From: Winslowiella toletana
Lineage (GTDB): Bacteria; Pseudomonadota; Gammaproteobacteria; Enterobacterales; Enterobacteriaceae
DNA: 64,000 bases
Reading direction: 5' to 3'
NCBI RefSeq assembly: GCF_017875465.1
Contig: NZ_JAGGMQ010000001.1
Coordinates: 868,001-932,000, forward strand
Below, piece by piece: positions 18,741 through 30,585 of this stretch. A model generated the notes under the pieces. That model ran no database searches. It worked only from the letters and a program-made list of their open reading frames with translations, and had not been told where the DNA came from. A program made the position numbers and the translations under genes. Position 1 is the stretch's first letter; each line of letters begins with the position of its first letter.

Positions 18741-18758
18741 TATCACTCAATAGTGATA
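18741..18758. promoter_or_regulatory. Inverted repeat upstream of the SET gene
   Basis: TATCACT (18741-18747) and AGTGATA (18752-18758) form a perfect 7-bp inverted repeat with 4-nt spacer, 33 bases before the SET gene start. It lies in a 206-bp AT-rich gap (18709-18914) before menE in which nothing else is clear. It could be an operator or a leader hairpin for the SET gene. Confidence 0.45.
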
Positions 18759-18914
18759 AATTAAGATAAACCGACAATCAGACGAGCAATATTTAATCAT
18801 TAAACAGTCAGTACAATACTCACGGCAACAGTAATTAAATCTTCCGCCCTGCTCTTCAACAAAACGCCGGAAACATCAAAAATTAATCATCATTAATTAC
18901 CTGATGATAAGTAG

Positions 18915-20294
18915 TTAATCATTATTTATCGCCTGATTATTTGCCCAATAAATTAACTCTTTACGCGGCAGCTTAATGCCGCCAGCGCTGATATGGGGAG
19001 GCAAACCATACCATGCTACCGGCAGCTGAAATTTTGCCAGCTTCTCCGTGGCCCATAAGGCAATCGCCTGCAAAGACACCTGCCGATCCCATTCCAGTAG
19101 CGCGACCGGGCGCTGGCCATACTCCTTATCTGTCCGCGGGACAATAAACGCCAGCGAAATCGCCGGATGGCTGAGCAATAAGCGTTCAATCTGTTCCGGC
19201 TGGATCCCTTCGCCACCGCTGAAAAACTGATTATCCAGCCGACCGGCCAGCTGTAGTTCGCCCTGTCGCCAGCTTGCGGCGTCACGGGTATGCAACCAGC
19301 CTGCGCTATCCGTCAGTGGCAACAGTTCGCCATCCTGCCAGTAGCCGCAGGCCAGAGCCGCTGAGCGTAGCCAGATTTCGCCGTCCACCAGCTTAATCTG
19401 CGCATTCCCCAGCACCTGCCCAACGCCGTCACTGCCATTGGCGCGCTTTGCCGCAATAGTCGAGGCGGCCTCCGTCATGCCGTAACCACACCAGCAACGA
19501 ATACCTGCCGCTTCCGCCCGCGCCACCAGTTCACGTGGAATGGTAGCGCCGCCCAGCAGTACATTCTGCAAGCCAGCGGGTAAAGTATCCTGCTGCAGCA
19601 AACGCCATAACTGCGTCGGCACCAGCGAGGCAAAGCTGCAACCCGCCAGTGCCTGCGCCAGCGGTAGCTGTGGGGCAACCTTTAACCTCGCGCCGGTCAG
19701 CAGCCAGCGCCAGATAATCCCCTGGCCGGAGACATGATACAGCGGCAGCGACAGCAGCCAGCTGTCATCCGCGCCAAACATCATCAAATCCACCACCCCT
19801 TGCGCGCAGGCAAGATGGGCATTAAAACTGTGCGCTGCCGCTTTCGGCACGCCAGAGGAGCCAGAAGTCAGCGTCAGGGTCGCCAGACTTTCCCCCTCCC
19901 ACTGGCACGATAAACAGCCGCTGGCGCTGTTCATCTGCAACGCCGTTAAGGGATAATCTGGTGGCGATGCCGCCAGGCTGAGGCTAAATTCAAGATTAAG
20001 CCGCGGAAGCAGCCCGTCTAACTGACCATCCGGCAGCTGAGGATTAAGCGGCAGCAGACGCGCGCCGCACTGCAACAGCGCCAGATACGCCAGCAGGGCG
20101 GGTTCGCTGTTCTTACTCTTTAACAGCACGCCGCTGCCGGGCTGCACGCCCTGCTGACGAAATCCCACTGCCAGCGCGTTAATCCGTTGCGCCAGCTGCT
20201 GCCAGCTCAGTGCACCGCTGGCGCAGATTAATGCCGTTTCTGCACTGCGCAAATGCGCCCAGTGTTGCCAGGGCCACTGCATTAACGGCGCCAT
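18915..20294 (-). CDS. menE: o-Succinylbenzoate--CoA ligase
   Basis: Adenylate-forming ligase that makes o-succinylbenzoyl-CoA in menaquinone synthesis. At 459 aa it is close to the E. coli protein (451). The ATP P-loop is [14 protein letters not shown] (about 137-150), the adenine-binding motif is [10 protein letters not shown], and the hinge region is [17 protein letters not shown] with the late catalytic Lys in GIKLPRKEL. It overlaps menC by 13 bp. ATG 20294 has GGGAGG 4 nt before it; an in-frame ATG at 20282 overlaps the menC stop as TAATG and is an alternative. It is the last gene of the men operon. Confidence 0.95.
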   Translation of the reverse strand: MAPLMQWPWQHWAHLRSAETALICASGALSWQQLAQRINALAVGFRQQGVQPGSGVLLKSKNSEPALLAYLALLQCGARLLPLNPQLPDGQLDGLLPRLNLEFSLSLAASPPDYPLTALQMNSASGCLSCQWEGESLATLTLTSGSSGVPKAAAHSFNAHLACAQGVVDLMMFGADDSWLLSLPLYHVSGQGIIWRWLLTGARLKVAPQLPLAQALAGCSFASLVPTQLWRLLQQDTLPAGLQNVLLGGATIPRELVARAEAAGIRCWCGYGMTEAASTIAAKRANGSDGVGQVLGNAQIKLVDGEIWLRSAALACGYWQDGELLPLTDSAGWLHTRDAASWRQGELQLAGRLDNQFFSGGEGIQPEQIERLLLSHPAISLAFIVPRTDKEYGQRPVALLEWDRQVSLQAIALWATEKLAKFQLPVAWYGLPPHISAGGIKLPRKELIYWANNQAINND

Positions 20295-21250
20295 ATCGCC
20301 TCCCGATCCGCCAGCGTCTGGAGTGATAACGAACTACCCGGCCAGCGGCGCTGCAGCTGATGCTGCATCAAATCCAGCGTATCCAGCCCGGGTAAAACCT
20401 GCGGCGTCAGCCAGTTTGTCAGCCGCGCCAGTTGCGTCAGGCCGAGACTCGATTCAATCGCCGAACTGATCACCACCGTCAATCCCTGCTGCTGCGCCGC
20501 GATGATTAACTGTTGCAGCTGTCTGATACTGCCGGTCAGCGTGGGTTTGACCACCAGCGCAGTAACCCCCGGTTGCGCCGCAACCACAAAATTCGCTTCG
20601 CGCACGCTCTCATCCCAGGCAATAGCAATGCCTGTTGCGGCGCTAAAACGGCGGGATTGATCAGGTGTGCGGCAAGGCTCCTCGAGAAAAGCGATGCGCT
20701 GGCGTAGCTCAGGCTCGACCGCGCGGGCAAACTGCCACGCCTTTTCCGGCGTCCAGCTGCGATTGGCATCCAGCCGCAGTTGTAAATCCGGCAGCGCCTC
20801 AAGTAGCAGGCTGACCAGCATGCCATCACGGATCGGCTCATACAGACCGACTTTCATTTTGGCGACCTGATGCGGTAACGCCTGTAAGCGCGCAAATAGC
20901 TGATCGGGATCGCCGACACAGAGCGCCGCCGGGTGGTAATTTCCCGCGGCGGGCAGCGTGCCATCCAGCTCAGCCAGCGCACAACTTAAGCCAAATGCCA
21001 CCGAGGGCAGAACGCTTTCCGCCGTCGCTTTTCCGGCGCACCAGCCTGCCAGCCAGCCTTCTGCGGCCTCCTGCGCCTGCGGTAAATCCTCGCGGCTGAA
21101 TCCCGGTAACGGCGCGATTTCGCCCCAGCCTTCCGCCGATCCGTCCCGCAGCCTGACCACCAGCCCGCTGCGCAGCTTAACGCGCTGGTCGCGCAACACC
21201 ACGCCCGCCTCCAGCGGGATGGTATAGCGCCAGAGGCTTGCTGCGCGCAT
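20282..21250 (-). CDS. menC: o-Succinylbenzoate synthase
   Basis: Enolase-superfamily dehydratase (322 aa) that converts SHCHC to o-succinylbenzoate. Expected active-site residues are visible in order: lysines of [10 protein letters not shown], metal ligands D in [10 protein letters not shown] in IAFLEEPC and D in AIAWDESV, and the later Lys in [10 protein letters not shown]. The ATG at 21250 overlaps the menB stop (TAATG), indicating translational coupling. Length is normal for the gamma-proteobacterial enzyme. Confidence 0.96.
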   Translation of the reverse strand: MRAASLWRYTIPLEAGVVLRDQRVKLRSGLVVRLRDGSAEGWGEIAPLPGFSREDLPQAQEAAEGWLAGWCAGKATAESVLPSVAFGLSCALAELDGTLPAAGNYHPAALCVGDPDQLFARLQALPHQVAKMKVGLYEPIRDGMLVSLLLEALPDLQLRLDANRSWTPEKAWQFARAVEPELRQRIAFLEEPCRTPDQSRRFSAATGIAIAWDESVREANFVVAAQPGVTALVVKPTLTGSIRQLQQLIIAAQQQGLTVVISSAIESSLGLTQLARLTNWLTPQVLPGLDTLDLMQHQLQRRWPGSSLSLQTLADREAIWRR

Positions 21251-22107
21251 TATGGATTACGCCGAAACTTGCTGAAATCGGGCTGGCGTTTCTGATTGAA
21301 AGCATTGCGTCCCTCCTGCCCCTCTTCAGTCATATAGAACAGCATGGTGGCGTTGCCTGCCAGCTCCTGTAAACCGGCCTGACCATCGCAGTCGGCATTT
21401 AGCGCCGCCTTCAGGCAGCGCAGCGCCATCGGGCTGTTCTCCAGCATCTCCCGGCACCAGCGTACCGTCTCCTGTTCCAGCTGCGCCAGCGGCACTACGC
21501 AATTGACCAGCCCCATATCCAGCGCCTGCTGCGCGTTATACATCCGGCATAAGAACCAGATTTCACGCGCTTTTTTCTGGCCGACAATCCGCGCCATATA
21601 AGAAGCGCCCCAGCCGCCGTCAAAGGATCCGACTTTCGGCCCGGTCTGGCCAAACTGCGCATTGTCGGCGGCAATCGTCAGATCGCAGATCATATGCAAT
21701 ACATGGCCGCCACCCACCGCATAGCCCGCCACCATCGCCACCACCGGCTTCGGACAGGTGCGGATCTGGCGCTGAAAATCGAGCACATTGAGGTGATGCA
21801 CGCCGCTGTCATCCTGATAGCCGCCGTAGTCGCCGCGCACTTTCTGGTCGCCACCGGCGCAGAACGCCAGTTCACCGGCACCCGTCAGGATAATCACGCC
21901 GATGCCGTCATCATGACGCGCATCGTTCAGCGCCTGCATCATCTCTTTCACCGTCAGCGGACGAAACGCGTTGCGTACCTCGGGACGGTTAAGGGTGATT
22001 TTTGCGATGCCATCCAGCGACTTATGGTAGTGAATATCGCTAAAGTCACCGCTGCAATCGCGCCACTCAAGCGGGGCGTAAAGTTGCTGTTCGTCAGGAT
22101 AGATCAT
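21250..22107 (-). CDS. menB: 1,4-Dihydroxy-2-naphthoyl-CoA synthase
   Basis: Crotonase-fold enzyme (285 aa) that closes the second ring of the naphthoquinone. Residues around [12 protein letters not shown] and [18 protein letters not shown] form the oxyanion and CoA sites. [14 protein letters not shown] contains the glycine that marks bicarbonate-dependent MenB enzymes, in which bicarbonate replaces a catalytic carboxylate. It overlaps menH by 14 bp upstream and menC by one base downstream. Confidence 0.97.
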   Translation of the reverse strand: MIYPDEQQLYAPLEWRDCSGDFSDIHYHKSLDGIAKITLNRPEVRNAFRPLTVKEMMQALNDARHDDGIGVIILTGAGELAFCAGGDQKVRGDYGGYQDDSGVHHLNVLDFQRQIRTCPKPVVAMVAGYAVGGGHVLHMICDLTIAADNAQFGQTGPKVGSFDGGWGASYMARIVGQKKAREIWFLCRMYNAQQALDMGLVNCVVPLAQLEQETVRWCREMLENSPMALRCLKAALNADCDGQAGLQELAGNATMLFYMTEEGQEGRNAFNQKRQPDFSKFRRNP

Positions 22108-22870
22108 GCTTATTCCTTAAAATACGCGCAATCCGCCAGCTGAAAGCCGCGGGATTAGCGCGATGGCTGTTATGACCGGCTGCGGCGATAGTGCTGAGCG
22201 GCAGCGCTTTAAGTTGCGCCAGCCGCTGGAATTTATGGTCCCACTCACCGCACAGATAATGGAAAGGCAGCGTCAGCTGTTGCAGTTTTGGCAGTAAATC
22301 CGGTTGCTGACTGAGAGATGTGGCTTCCAGCATCGCCGCCAGCGCCGGGGCATAACTGTCGGCACGCGCCTCGACAAGTTGCTGGCGCTGCAAGGCGCTG
22401 AGTTCGGCAAACAGCGGCTGGGCATACCACTGCGCCAGCGTCTGACGCAGCGGCTGCGAAGCAAAACGCACGACCCAGCAGCGGTCGTTCCGCTGACGCT
22501 CTGCCCGCTCCTCCGCCAGGCTTAAGCCGGGATGTGCGGCCTCAACGATTACGCCCCGCAGTCCTGGTAGTGCAGCGTGACAGGCGTAATACATCGCCGC
22601 CCGTCCGCCCAGCGAGTAACCAATCAGCCAGTAGCGATCCACCTGATGAGCCAGCAGTGTGGCGCTGAGACGCTGACAGAGATCGTCAAAACCGCTGACG
22701 CTCTGCGCGCCCGAGCCGCCATGGCCAGGCAAGTCGATACTCAGCAACGGCCAGTCGCTAAATGAGCGCTGAATCTCCTGCCACTCTGCGGCGTTGCCGA
22801 GAAAGCCATGCAGCCAGACCAGCACCGGCTTGCTGCTATGGTGATGTCCCTGCCAGCGCGCATGCAGCAT
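22094..22870 (-). CDS. menH: SHCHC synthase, alpha/beta hydrolase
   Basis: 2-Succinyl-6-hydroxy-2,4-cyclohexadiene-1-carboxylate synthase, 258 aa. The alpha/beta-hydrolase fold shows [11 protein letters not shown] (oxyanion loop), the nucleophile elbow GYSLGG (about Ser86), and the catalytic His in AAGHNSH near residue 232. LCGEWDHKF holds the likely acid Asp. I start at ATG 22870, which overlaps the menD stop as TGATG; a GTG directly upstream at 22873 is less likely. It lies within the men operon. Confidence 0.94.
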   Translation of the reverse strand: MLHARWQGHHHSSKPVLVWLHGFLGNAAEWQEIQRSFSDWPLLSIDLPGHGGSGAQSVSGFDDLCQRLSATLLAHQVDRYWLIGYSLGGRAAMYYACHAALPGLRGVIVEAAHPGLSLAEERAERQRNDRCWVVRFASQPLRQTLAQWYAQPLFAELSALQRQQLVEARADSYAPALAAMLEATSLSQQPDLLPKLQQLTLPFHYLCGEWDHKFQRLAQLKALPLSTIAAAGHNSHRANPAAFSWRIARILRNKHDLS

Positions 22871-24537
22871 CACAATGCCGCCACCTGGTTGCTCAGCTGC
22901 TTCAGCGTGTCAGCGCCGGCTTGCGGCTCGACCACCAGTTCGATCAGCGTCACACCTTCATGCTGCCAGCCACTGGCGACACTCTGTTGCAGCGCCTGCC
23001 AGTCTTGCGGACAGGCGTAGCGCAGGCCAAACATTGCAGCGGCATGTTCAAAATGGAGATGCTGGGGCATACAGAAAAAGCGTTCACGCTGGGCGGCCGG
23101 GGTCGGCAGTAACGAGAAAATCTGGCCGCCATTATTGTTGACCACAATCAGCACCAGCGACGCCGGGGCGTTGCGCAGTAACGCCAGCGCATTCAGATCA
23201 TAAAGCGCTGAGATATCGCCAAGGATCACCAGCGTTGGCACGGCATGACCACGCTGGACTCCGGCGGCAGTTGAGAGCAGGCCGTCGATGCCGCTGGCGC
23301 CGCGGTTGGCATACACCGGGTAGCCCACCGGTAGCTGCGCCAGCGCATCCACCAGCCGCACCATCAGGCTGTTGCCAATAAACAGCTGCCCACCTTTCGG
23401 CAGCAGCTGCGGCAGCCGGTGCGCCAGTTGCGCCTCGCCAAAGGCTTCACAGGCGGCGACAATCTCGCGCTGCGCCCGTGCCACCAGCGGCTCCAGCGCT
23501 CTGGCCCAGCGGGTATGACACTGTGGCGGGTGCTGATCGAGCCAGCAGTCAATATCCGCCACAATGCGATCACCACGCAAATTGGCCGCATCGCGCCGTC
23601 CCGGCAACGGGTCAATCAGCCAGAAAGCCGCCCCCCGCAGGCTGGCCTGCCACTGCAACAGGCGTTTACTGGTCAGCTTGCTGCCAAACTGCACGACGAT
23701 CTCCGCCTGCGCCAGCGTTTGCTGCGCCAGTGGATTACCCAGCCAGAGATCGGCGGCGGGCAGCGGTGAACCGGTTTGCGACTGCACATCCGCCAGCAGC
23801 GGCCAGCCAAGTTGTTGCGCCCAGCTGACGACACGCTTACCCTGCGCAGCCGTCAGCCCGCCGGCAATCACCACACCGCGTCGTTGTTGCCAGTAGCGCC
23901 ATTTCTCCTGGCTTTCTGTTGTTTCCCACTGGCGGTGTGTGACCCACGGACGCGATCCCTGCCACCAGTCAGCCAGATTATCTCGCCAGTTCATATACTC
24001 CCCGTTATCCTCGCCATACAGCGGTTCTGCCAGCGGCACGTTAATCTGCACTGCGCCAGCACGCTGGCGGCTTAACAGCTCGTCCAGCGCCGCCACCAGC
24101 CAGGGTGCGGAAATCTCTGGCGTCGGGCGCGGCAGATTCAGGGTTTCGGCATAACTGGCAAAAATCCCCAACTGATCAATGGCCTGATTAGCGCCACAGC
24201 CAATCAACTCCGCAGGCCGGTCGGCGCTGATCACCGCCAGCTTTTCACCGGTTAAGCGTGCTTCAATCACCGCCGGATAGAGATTGGCCAGCGCGGTGCC
24301 GGAAGTGACAATAATCGCAACCGCCTCGCCGCTCGATTTCGCCAGCCCGAGCGCCAGATGGCCGAGACCGCGCTCATCAAAATGGGTATGGCATAACAGT
24401 TTAGGATTGGCGGCGGCGGCCAGCGTCAGCGGAGCGGAGCGTGAGCCAGGCGCAATGCAGATATGGTGAACACCATGCCGCGTTAAGGTTTCAATGATCA
24501 CTTCCGCCCAGCGGCGATTAAAGGTGCTTATCGACAT
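22870..24537 (-). CDS. menD: SEPHCHC synthase (thiamine-dependent)
   Basis: First committed step of menaquinone synthesis, joining isochorismate and 2-oxoglutarate with thiamine diphosphate. At 555 aa it matches the family. [15 protein letters not shown] and [15 protein letters not shown] near the N-terminus include the catalytic Glu of the Pyr domain. [16 protein letters not shown] and [14 protein letters not shown] form the ThDP/Mg site in the C-terminal domain. A 74-bp gap separates it from menF. Confidence 0.97.
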   Translation of the reverse strand: MSISTFNRRWAEVIIETLTRHGVHHICIAPGSRSAPLTLAAAANPKLLCHTHFDERGLGHLALGLAKSSGEAVAIIVTSGTALANLYPAVIEARLTGEKLAVISADRPAELIGCGANQAIDQLGIFASYAETLNLPRPTPEISAPWLVAALDELLSRQRAGAVQINVPLAEPLYGEDNGEYMNWRDNLADWWQGSRPWVTHRQWETTESQEKWRYWQQRRGVVIAGGLTAAQGKRVVSWAQQLGWPLLADVQSQTGSPLPAADLWLGNPLAQQTLAQAEIVVQFGSKLTSKRLLQWQASLRGAAFWLIDPLPGRRDAANLRGDRIVADIDCWLDQHPPQCHTRWARALEPLVARAQREIVAACEAFGEAQLAHRLPQLLPKGGQLFIGNSLMVRLVDALAQLPVGYPVYANRGASGIDGLLSTAAGVQRGHAVPTLVILGDISALYDLNALALLRNAPASLVLIVVNNNGGQIFSLLPTPAAQRERFFCMPQHLHFEHAAAMFGLRYACPQDWQALQQSVASGWQHEGVTLIELVVEPQAGADTLKQLSNQVAAL

Positions 24538-24611
24538 AACCCGGTCCCGATCAACAACACGAAACTTATTATATGAAGGTAAAATATACAGGATGTTGAT
24601 TTGAGCCAGGT

Positions 24612-25901
24612 TTAACGTGAGTCTTCACTAAGTAATGTCGCCAGCGCCGCCGCTTTATTGTCGATCTCCTGCCACTCCTGCTGCGCATCGGAACCCGCCA
24701 CAATCCCCGCGCCGGCATACAGGCGTACCCGACGATCGTCGATCTGCGCACAACGCAGCGACACGCTAAACTCACTCTTCTGGCGCGACAGATAGCCCAG
24801 CGAGCCGGCATACCACTGACGGGTAAAGGGTTCATAACGGGCAATAAATGCTCGCGCGGGCTGGCGCGGAAAACCGGCAACCGCCGCCGTGGGTTGCAGG
24901 TGACTCAGGCAGAGTTCATCACTGCGCTGGCGCAGTTCACCGTGAATGCGGCGGCGCAGATGCTGCACGTTACGTAAGCGAACCACCTCCGCCGGCATCA
25001 CGTCCAGCCCGGCGACCATCCCCTGTAATCGCTGACAGATATCATCGACCACCAGCAGATTTTCCCGCTGATTTTTATCATCCTGACGCAGCCAGTCGGC
25101 ATGGCGCGCGGCCACGCGATCATCAGCATCGCTGGCGACGGTGCCCGCCAGCGCTTCAGTCAGCAGTTCGCTCTGCTGACGCAGATAGAGCCGCTCCGGT
25201 GTGGAACCGATAAAAGCATGATGGCCGTCAAAGGCCAGCATATAGTGGTAGCAGTGATGATTTACCCGACGGCTGGCGGCCAGCAGCGCCGCCGCACTCA
25301 CCGCGCGCGAGAACCAGAGATCGGTGACACGGGCCAGCACCACTTTATCCATCTCTCCGGCGGCAATCGCCGTGAGCGCCTGGTCAATCAGTCGCGACCA
25401 GCCGGCACGGTCCGGGGTATGCTGGCTGAGCAGCAACGGCGCGTCGAGCGGCGCCAGCGGGCGCAGCGGCTGGAGTTCGGCAAGAAACTGCAACGCATGC
25501 CGGGCGTCTTCATGCAGCGAGCTGTCGCTGCAAAGATGCAGCTGTAGCTGACAACCCGTTTCGCTGCGCCGCCAGACGATGCGCGGCAGAAACAGATAGC
25601 TCTGCCCGGCGGAGAAATCATTGGCTCCCCAGATACGCCAGTCGGCCGGCAAACGGTTGGCCGCCCGCTGCGCCTGCTGAATATCGCTGAAATGCTGTAC
25701 TTCGCCGCAGGCCGCCACACTCTCTTTGCCATTACGATGTTGCCACCACAGCTGTGGCCAGCACTGCTGGGCGTTTAGCCAGCACAGGGCATCGCCGCTG
25801 TCAGCGATTCTGACGCTCAGTCGCCGGTAACCTGGCTGACGGCTGGTGATCTGTTGCAGGTCGTGGCGTAACTGATTAAGCGCTGCGCTGAATGCCATCA
25901 T
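24612..25901 (-). CDS. menF: Menaquinone-specific isochorismate synthase
   Basis: Chorismate-utilising enzyme (429 aa) that makes isochorismate. Chorismate-binding-domain motifs appear in order: general-base Lys in [12 protein letters not shown] (about 180), [19 protein letters not shown], and the Mg-binding C-terminal [20 protein letters not shown] and [13 protein letters not shown] lies 5 nt before ATG 25901. First gene of menF-D-H-B-C-E. The divergence of the N-terminal 130 residues is normal for MenF. Confidence 0.95.
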   Translation of the reverse strand: MMAFSAALNQLRHDLQQITSRQPGYRRLSVRIADSGDALCWLNAQQCWPQLWWQHRNGKESVAACGEVQHFSDIQQAQRAANRLPADWRIWGANDFSAGQSYLFLPRIVWRRSETGCQLQLHLCSDSSLHEDARHALQFLAELQPLRPLAPLDAPLLLSQHTPDRAGWSRLIDQALTAIAAGEMDKVVLARVTDLWFSRAVSAAALLAASRRVNHHCYHYMLAFDGHHAFIGSTPERLYLRQQSELLTEALAGTVASDADDRVAARHADWLRQDDKNQRENLLVVDDICQRLQGMVAGLDVMPAEVVRLRNVQHLRRRIHGELRQRSDELCLSHLQPTAAVAGFPRQPARAFIARYEPFTRQWYAGSLGYLSRQKSEFSVSLRCAQIDDRRVRLYAGAGIVAGSDAQQEWQEIDNKAAALATLLSEDSR

Positions 25902-26002
25902 GCTGACCTCAAAATTGAGCAGGAGTCAGTTATGTTAGGCGCGGTGACATTCGGAGTTTTTGATTTGAGGCAGTAAAGCGAGGATTGTTAACCAAAAGAG
26001 AA

Positions 26003-26021
26003 GGGCCGGTTATACCGGCCC
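26003..26021 (-). terminator. Intrinsic terminator after elaB
   Basis: GGGCCGGT (26003-26010) and ACCGGCCC (26014-26021) form a perfect 8-bp stem with a 3-nt loop. On the minus strand it is followed by TTCTCTTTTGGTT, a U-rich tract. It lies 24 bases past the elaB stop and just upstream of the menF control region. Confidence 0.75.
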
Positions 26022-26044
26022 CGGGGCAATACTAAACGCGGAGA

Positions 26045-26356
26045 TTAACGACGCGACAATAGCAGACCAATCACCAGTCCGGCCGTGGCGCCAACGCCAA
26101 TCCCATGCCAGGGTTTTTCATGCACATAGTCGTCGGCGCGGTATACCGCTTGCTTCGCGCGGTAGTAATACGTATCCGACGCCTGGCTGACGCGCGATTT
26201 GACATCATGCAGTGCCTGCTCTGCTTTAGCCTTGAGCTCAATGTACTTCTGATCGGCAGGATCGCCCGACGACTTCAGCACCTGCTCCAGGGTCTCAGTC
26301 AGCAGTGTCAAATCGTCATCCAGTCGGGTTTCATGCGGTTCATCAGGTATAGCCAT
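26045..26356 (-). CDS. elaB: C-tail-anchored inner membrane protein ElaB
   Basis: A 103-aa protein of the ElaB/YqjD/YgaM family. The sequence after residue 8 follows E. coli ElaB almost exactly (RLDDDLTLLTETLEQVL, SSGDPADQKY). It has a long helix (10-75) and a C-terminal membrane anchor, GIGVGATAGLVIGLLLSRR. In E. coli it is a stationary-phase, ribosome-associated stress protein. ATG 26356 is chosen for its GGAGG site 7 nt upstream and homology; a longer reading from 26383 adds an unlikely MCFRPRRKK stretch. Confidence 0.94.
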   Translation of the reverse strand: MAIPDEPHETRLDDDLTLLTETLEQVLKSSGDPADQKYIELKAKAEQALHDVKSRVSQASDTYYYRAKQAVYRADDYVHEKPWHGIGVGATAGLVIGLLLSRR

Positions 26357-26759
26357 TTTCTTCCTCCGTGGGCGAAAACACATGTATGTCCATTAACTAT
26401 AGACAGTTTTCACAGCTCTGTGAGGAATGGCGACCAGGAATAGACTGAGAATGGTGGCAAGAGTTAACAAGCTGGAATGTTAGCCATCAATACCAGACCT
26501 CATTGCATCACCACCGTGCCGCCGGCCCCCAATCCACGTTTAAAAATCAGACAAACGTAAAACCGCTTAAATCTCGCCTTGTTTCAGCGGAAAAGCGTAC
26601 GTTTATTTGATTAATCTGATAAATTTTCTGAGATTTGAATTTTTGTATCAGCAAGCTGTCGTACCTCCCTGTAACCCTGGCAGCGCCAGGCGATGTAAAT
26701 GGGTGATTAGGCACGACAGTCACTACAAACTCCGTTCAGCAAAGGAAATGACCTCTGGC
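26357..26759. promoter_or_regulatory. 403-bp gap between divergent elaB and opgD
   Basis: It must hold the divergent promoters of elaB and opgD. It is AT-rich near 26530-26640. An imperfect inverted repeat CACAGCTCTGTG lies at about 26409-26420 on the elaB side. I see no gene, tRNA or mobile element; the in-frame reading from 26607 into opgD lacks a ribosome site and known N-terminal sequence, so it is leader. Confidence 0.5.
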
Positions 26760-28418
26760 ATGAATCGAAGAATGTTTATGAAAGCGTCAATGGCGTTCGC
26801 CAGCGTAAGCGGGATGTCTGGCTTATCCACGCTATTTGCACAGTCAGCATGGGCAGATACCGATATTGCCGACGGCACCGCGATGCGATTTGATTTTGAC
26901 GTTCTGAAAAAAATGGCCGCCAGTATGGCGAAGCAACCGTGGGGCGGCGCACCAGGCGCGCTTCCGCAGACGCTGGCGACCCTCACTCCGCAGGCGTATA
27001 ACGAAATTCAGTACGACGCCAACCACTCATTATGGAACGGTACTGCCGACCGCGAACTGGATGTGCAGTTCTTCCATGTCGGTATGGGTTTTAAACGCCG
27101 TATCCGCATGTTCTCGGTCGATGAAACCAGCCGTGAAGCACGTGAGATTCATTTCCGCCCTGAACTGTTTAACTACAACAACGCCAAAGTGGATACTAAG
27201 CAACTGGATGGCAAAACCGATCTGGGCTTTGCCGGCTTCCGCGCGTTTAAAAAACCGGAACTGACCAGCCGCGATGTCGTCTCGTTCCTTGGCGCCAGCT
27301 ATTTCCGCGCGGTAGATGACACTTATCAGTACGGCTTGTCCGCGCGTGGTATTGCGGTTAACACCTTTAGCAACGGTCAGGAGGAGTTCCCGGACTTCAC
27401 CGCTTTCTGGTTTGAAACACCCAAAGCAGAGGACACCAGCTTTACGGTGTATGCCCTGCTGGATGGCCCAAGCGCCACCGGCGCGTATAAATTTATTATC
27501 GACTGTGAAGCCAAACGTGTGGTGATGGAGATTGAGAACCATATCTTCGCGCGTAAGGATATTAAGCAGCTCGGTATCGCACCGATGACCAGTATGTTTA
27601 GCTGCGGCACCAATGAGCGCCGCATGTGTGACACCATCCATCCGCAAATCCATGACTCTGATCGCCTGGCGATGTGGACCGGCAGCGGTGAATGGATCTG
27701 TCGTCCGCTGAATAATCCGCAGAAGCTGCAATACAACGCGTATGAAGACACCAACCCGCGTGGCTTTGGCCTGTTGCAGCTGAATCATGATTTCAAGGAT
27801 TATCAGGATGTAATTGGCTGGTATAACAAACGCCCAAGTCTGTGGGTGGAGCCAATTGGTAAATGGGGTAAAGGCGCCATCAATCTGATGGAGATCCCAA
27901 CTACCGGTGAGACGCTGGATAATGTGGTCTGCTTCTGGCAGCCGGAAGAGCCGATCAAAGCGGGCAGCGAATACAGCTTCCACTACAAACTTTACTGGAG
28001 TGGTTTGCCGCCGGTACGCAGTGGCTTAGCGCGTGTCGACGCGACCCGCACCGGCATGGGCGGTTTCCCGGAAGGCTGGGCGCCGGGCGAACAATACCCG
28101 GATGTCTGGGCGCGCCGTATTGCAGTTGATTTTGTTGGTGGCGACCTGCAGGCCGCCGCACCGAAAGGTATTGAGCCGGTAATTAATGTGTCGTCAGGCA
28201 CCATTAAGCAGGTTGAGATTCTGTTTGTTGAGCCGATGAATGGTTATCGCATTCTGTTTGACTGGTATCCGGACAGTAACGACACCAAACCAGTGGAGAT
28301 GCGTATGTTCCTGCGCAGCAAGGAGGAGACGCTGAGCGAAACCTGGCTGTATCAGTATTTCCCGCCACCGCCAGATAAGCGTAAGTATGTGGATGATCGC
28401 CAGATGCATCCCGATTAA
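26760..28418 (+). CDS. opgD: Periplasmic glucan biosynthesis protein OpgD (MdoD)
   Basis: A 552-aa OpgG/OpgD-family protein that shapes osmoregulated periplasmic glucans in the periplasm. The start [10 protein letters not shown] gives a twin-arginine signal peptide, as in E. coli OpgD, with cleavage near QSAWA-DTD. Strongly conserved blocks are visible, such as [20 protein letters not shown] and [19 protein letters not shown]. The ribosome site AAAGGA is 13 nt from this ATG and too close to an alternative ATG at 26748, so the exact start rests on homology. It ends at a terminator shared with the convergent chemoreceptor. Confidence 0.95.
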   Translation: MNRRMFMKASMAFASVSGMSGLSTLFAQSAWADTDIADGTAMRFDFDVLKKMAASMAKQPWGGAPGALPQTLATLTPQAYNEIQYDANHSLWNGTADRELDVQFFHVGMGFKRRIRMFSVDETSREAREIHFRPELFNYNNAKVDTKQLDGKTDLGFAGFRAFKKPELTSRDVVSFLGASYFRAVDDTYQYGLSARGIAVNTFSNGQEEFPDFTAFWFETPKAEDTSFTVYALLDGPSATGAYKFIIDCEAKRVVMEIENHIFARKDIKQLGIAPMTSMFSCGTNERRMCDTIHPQIHDSDRLAMWTGSGEWICRPLNNPQKLQYNAYEDTNPRGFGLLQLNHDFKDYQDVIGWYNKRPSLWVEPIGKWGKGAINLMEIPTTGETLDNVVCFWQPEEPIKAGSEYSFHYKLYWSGLPPVRSGLARVDATRTGMGGFPEGWAPGEQYPDVWARRIAVDFVGGDLQAAAPKGIEPVINVSSGTIKQVEILFVEPMNGYRILFDWYPDSNDTKPVEMRMFLRSKEETLSETWLYQYFPPPPDKRKYVDDRQMHPD

Positions 28419-28427
28419 GTGGTGATT

Positions 28428-28452
28428 AAGCCGGGGCCAGCCCCGGCTTTTT
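28428..28452. terminator. Bidirectional terminator between opgD and the chemoreceptor
   Basis: AGCCGGGG (28429-28436) and CCCCGGCT (28441-28448) make a perfect 8-bp GC-rich stem with a 4-nt loop, followed by TTTT on the plus strand. The minus strand has AATCACCAC after it, so it works best for opgD. It lies between convergent gene ends. Confidence 0.85.
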
Positions 28453-28457
28453 ACGCG

Positions 28458-30410
28458 TTATGCGCGCTGCTCTTCCAGACGGAAATGCTCCACCGTCTGC
28501 GCCAGCTGTTCAGCCTGATCCTCCAGCGAACTGGCTGCCGCCGACATCTGTTGTACCAGCGCCGAGTTCTGCTGGGTGACGCCATCCATTTCATTGACGG
28601 CAATAGTGACCTGACTGATACCTTTTGCCTGCTCATCTGAGGCGGCAACAATCTCACCGATAATACTCTGCACAGAGCTGACCGCCTGCGTCATATCCTG
28701 CATGGTTTTACCCGCGTCACGCACCAGCTGCACGCCGCTCTCAACGCGGTGCGTAGACTCTTCAATCAGCGCAGCGATATCTTTTACCGCACTGGCGCTG
28801 CGCTGCGCCAGATTACGCACTTCAGAAGCCACGACGGCAAAACCACGCCCCTGCTCTCCGGCGCGCGCCGCTTCTACCGCCGCATTCAGCGCCAGAATAT
28901 TGGTCTGGAAGGCGATGCTGTTAATAATGGCGGTGATATCACCAATTTTCTTCGCACTGTCATCAATCTGCGCCATGGTCTGTACCACCTGGCCGACCAG
29001 CGACTCACCGCGGCTGGCAATCCTGGTGGCGTTCTCCGTCAGCGTAGTCGCCTGATGCGCATTGTCGGCATTGTGTTTCACCGTGGCGGTGATCTGCTCC
29101 ATACTGGCGGCGGTCTGCTCCAGCGCGGCGGCTTGTTGTTCGGTGCGTGAAGCGAGGTTAAGGTTGCCACTGGCAATCTCACCGGCCCCCTGACGTACCG
29201 AATCACTGGCCTCTTTGATCTGTCCGACAATATCGCGTAAACGCTCCTGCATGGTATGCAGCGCAAAGAACAGACTGCTGCGATCCTGCGGCCTGACGTC
29301 AATACGGTTGCCCAGCTGCCCGTCGGCGACCGCCAGCGCAATAGTGGCGGCATGCAGCGGCTCGCCGCCTATTGGTTTCAGCACTTTACGGCTAAATACG
29401 ATGCCCAGCAGCGCACTGACCAGCAGGATACTCAGCACCATCAGGATCAGCGCATTGGTTAACTGGCGGTTGGCGGCGGCCATCACCTGACTGACCGGCG
29501 CCGCGACGCCGAGATACCATTTCTCACTGCTGTTGCCGATGGTCACCGGCTGCCAGGTGACTAATGCATCTTCACCAAGGATGGCATCGGCTTGTTCTAC
29601 CACTGCGGCGCTAAAGTTGCCGCTCTGGGCCGGCAGCGCTTTGCCGGTCAGGTTTTTATCCGGATAAGAGATAACCTTGCCTGCGCCCGACAGCAACATG
29701 GCGTAGCCCACCCCTTCCCACGGCTTAATCTGGTTTACTTTCTGCTGTAACGAGGCAAGCGAGATATCTGAGGTCACTACGCCCCACAGCTTGCCGCCAT
29801 CAACGATCGGCGCGGCCACTGAGGTCAGCAGCGTGGGCACGCCGTTATAGGCGTAGCTGTAAGGCTCGGTCAGCGTATCTTTCTGCGTTTTTTGCGGGAT
29901 CAGATAGTAGTCGCCCTGCCCGGGCGTGAGAATGGAAAGCAGCGGATGCATGTTAAAATTACCCGCCTGGTCGCGATCGACAAAAAAGGCATAACGGCCA
30001 TTTGGCGCCTGGCCCGGCTTACCGGCAAATTCCGCATCACGCCCGTCAAAAGCATTCTGTTCGAAAATCACCGATATCGACAGATAATCGGGGTTATCGC
30101 GCAGCGCATATTCAGTCAGCTTATCCACCACCGCGCGATCGTTAATCCCTGCCGCCGGCAGCGCTATCAGGCTCTGGCCCAGGTTACGCGCCACGTCGCG
30201 GGCGTAGTTTAGCTGATGCTGGATTTGCAGCGCCTGGGTTTGAGCAATCTGTTGCAGATAGTTTTCAGCCAGTGATTTTTGTTCACGGCTGGATTGCCAG
30301 CTGAGGACACCAATAGTGACCACAAAACCTAAAGTAATCGTCAGCGCGCCGGTCAGTAACATCTGGGCGCGGGTGCTCATGGTTTTTTTCTTGATTAGTT
30401 GCCTGGCCAT
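28458..30410 (-). CDS. Methyl-accepting chemotaxis protein with dCache-type sensor
   Basis: About 650 aa. A membrane segment lies near residues 20-40, then a periplasmic sensor of about 260 residues with PAS-like double-Cache features ([29 protein letters not shown]), a second membrane segment near 315-337, HAMP and a long coiled-coil signalling domain. The hairpin tip carries the invariant [16 protein letters not shown] segment that contacts CheA/CheW. The tail ends FRLEEQRA, with no NWETF-type CheR-binding pentapeptide. ATG 30410 is chosen for its CAGGAG site 7 nt upstream. Ligand unknown; dCache receptors of this kind often sense amino or organic acids. Confidence 0.93.
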   Translation of the reverse strand: MARQLIKKKTMSTRAQMLLTGALTITLGFVVTIGVLSWQSSREQKSLAENYLQQIAQTQALQIQHQLNYARDVARNLGQSLIALPAAGINDRAVVDKLTEYALRDNPDYLSISVIFEQNAFDGRDAEFAGKPGQAPNGRYAFFVDRDQAGNFNMHPLLSILTPGQGDYYLIPQKTQKDTLTEPYSYAYNGVPTLLTSVAAPIVDGGKLWGVVTSDISLASLQQKVNQIKPWEGVGYAMLLSGAGKVISYPDKNLTGKALPAQSGNFSAAVVEQADAILGEDALVTWQPVTIGNSSEKWYLGVAAPVSQVMAAANRQLTNALILMVLSILLVSALLGIVFSRKVLKPIGGEPLHAATIALAVADGQLGNRIDVRPQDRSSLFFALHTMQERLRDIVGQIKEASDSVRQGAGEIASGNLNLASRTEQQAAALEQTAASMEQITATVKHNADNAHQATTLTENATRIASRGESLVGQVVQTMAQIDDSAKKIGDITAIINSIAFQTNILALNAAVEAARAGEQGRGFAVVASEVRNLAQRSASAVKDIAALIEESTHRVESGVQLVRDAGKTMQDMTQAVSSVQSIIGEIVAASDEQAKGISQVTIAVNEMDGVTQQNSALVQQMSAAASSLEDQAEQLAQTVEHFRLEEQRA

Positions 30411-30585
30411 TATGGCGCTCCTGGAGTTACCTGATAACAGAATCAACAAATCCATTACAAAAAAAATCCCTGCCATTCACCTATCGGCGCTTTTTTTTTG
30501 ATCTTTAATGGTTGAGGATTTTGCAACGTTGTCAGATTTAACGATCAGGTACAGCGCCATACGGCTAAGCCCTTAATAGCAGACC

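Noticed and set aside
27030..27983. A 317-residue open frame antisense to opgD
   Set aside because: It lies wholly within opgD, whose product is clearly conserved; no recognisable domain on the other strand.
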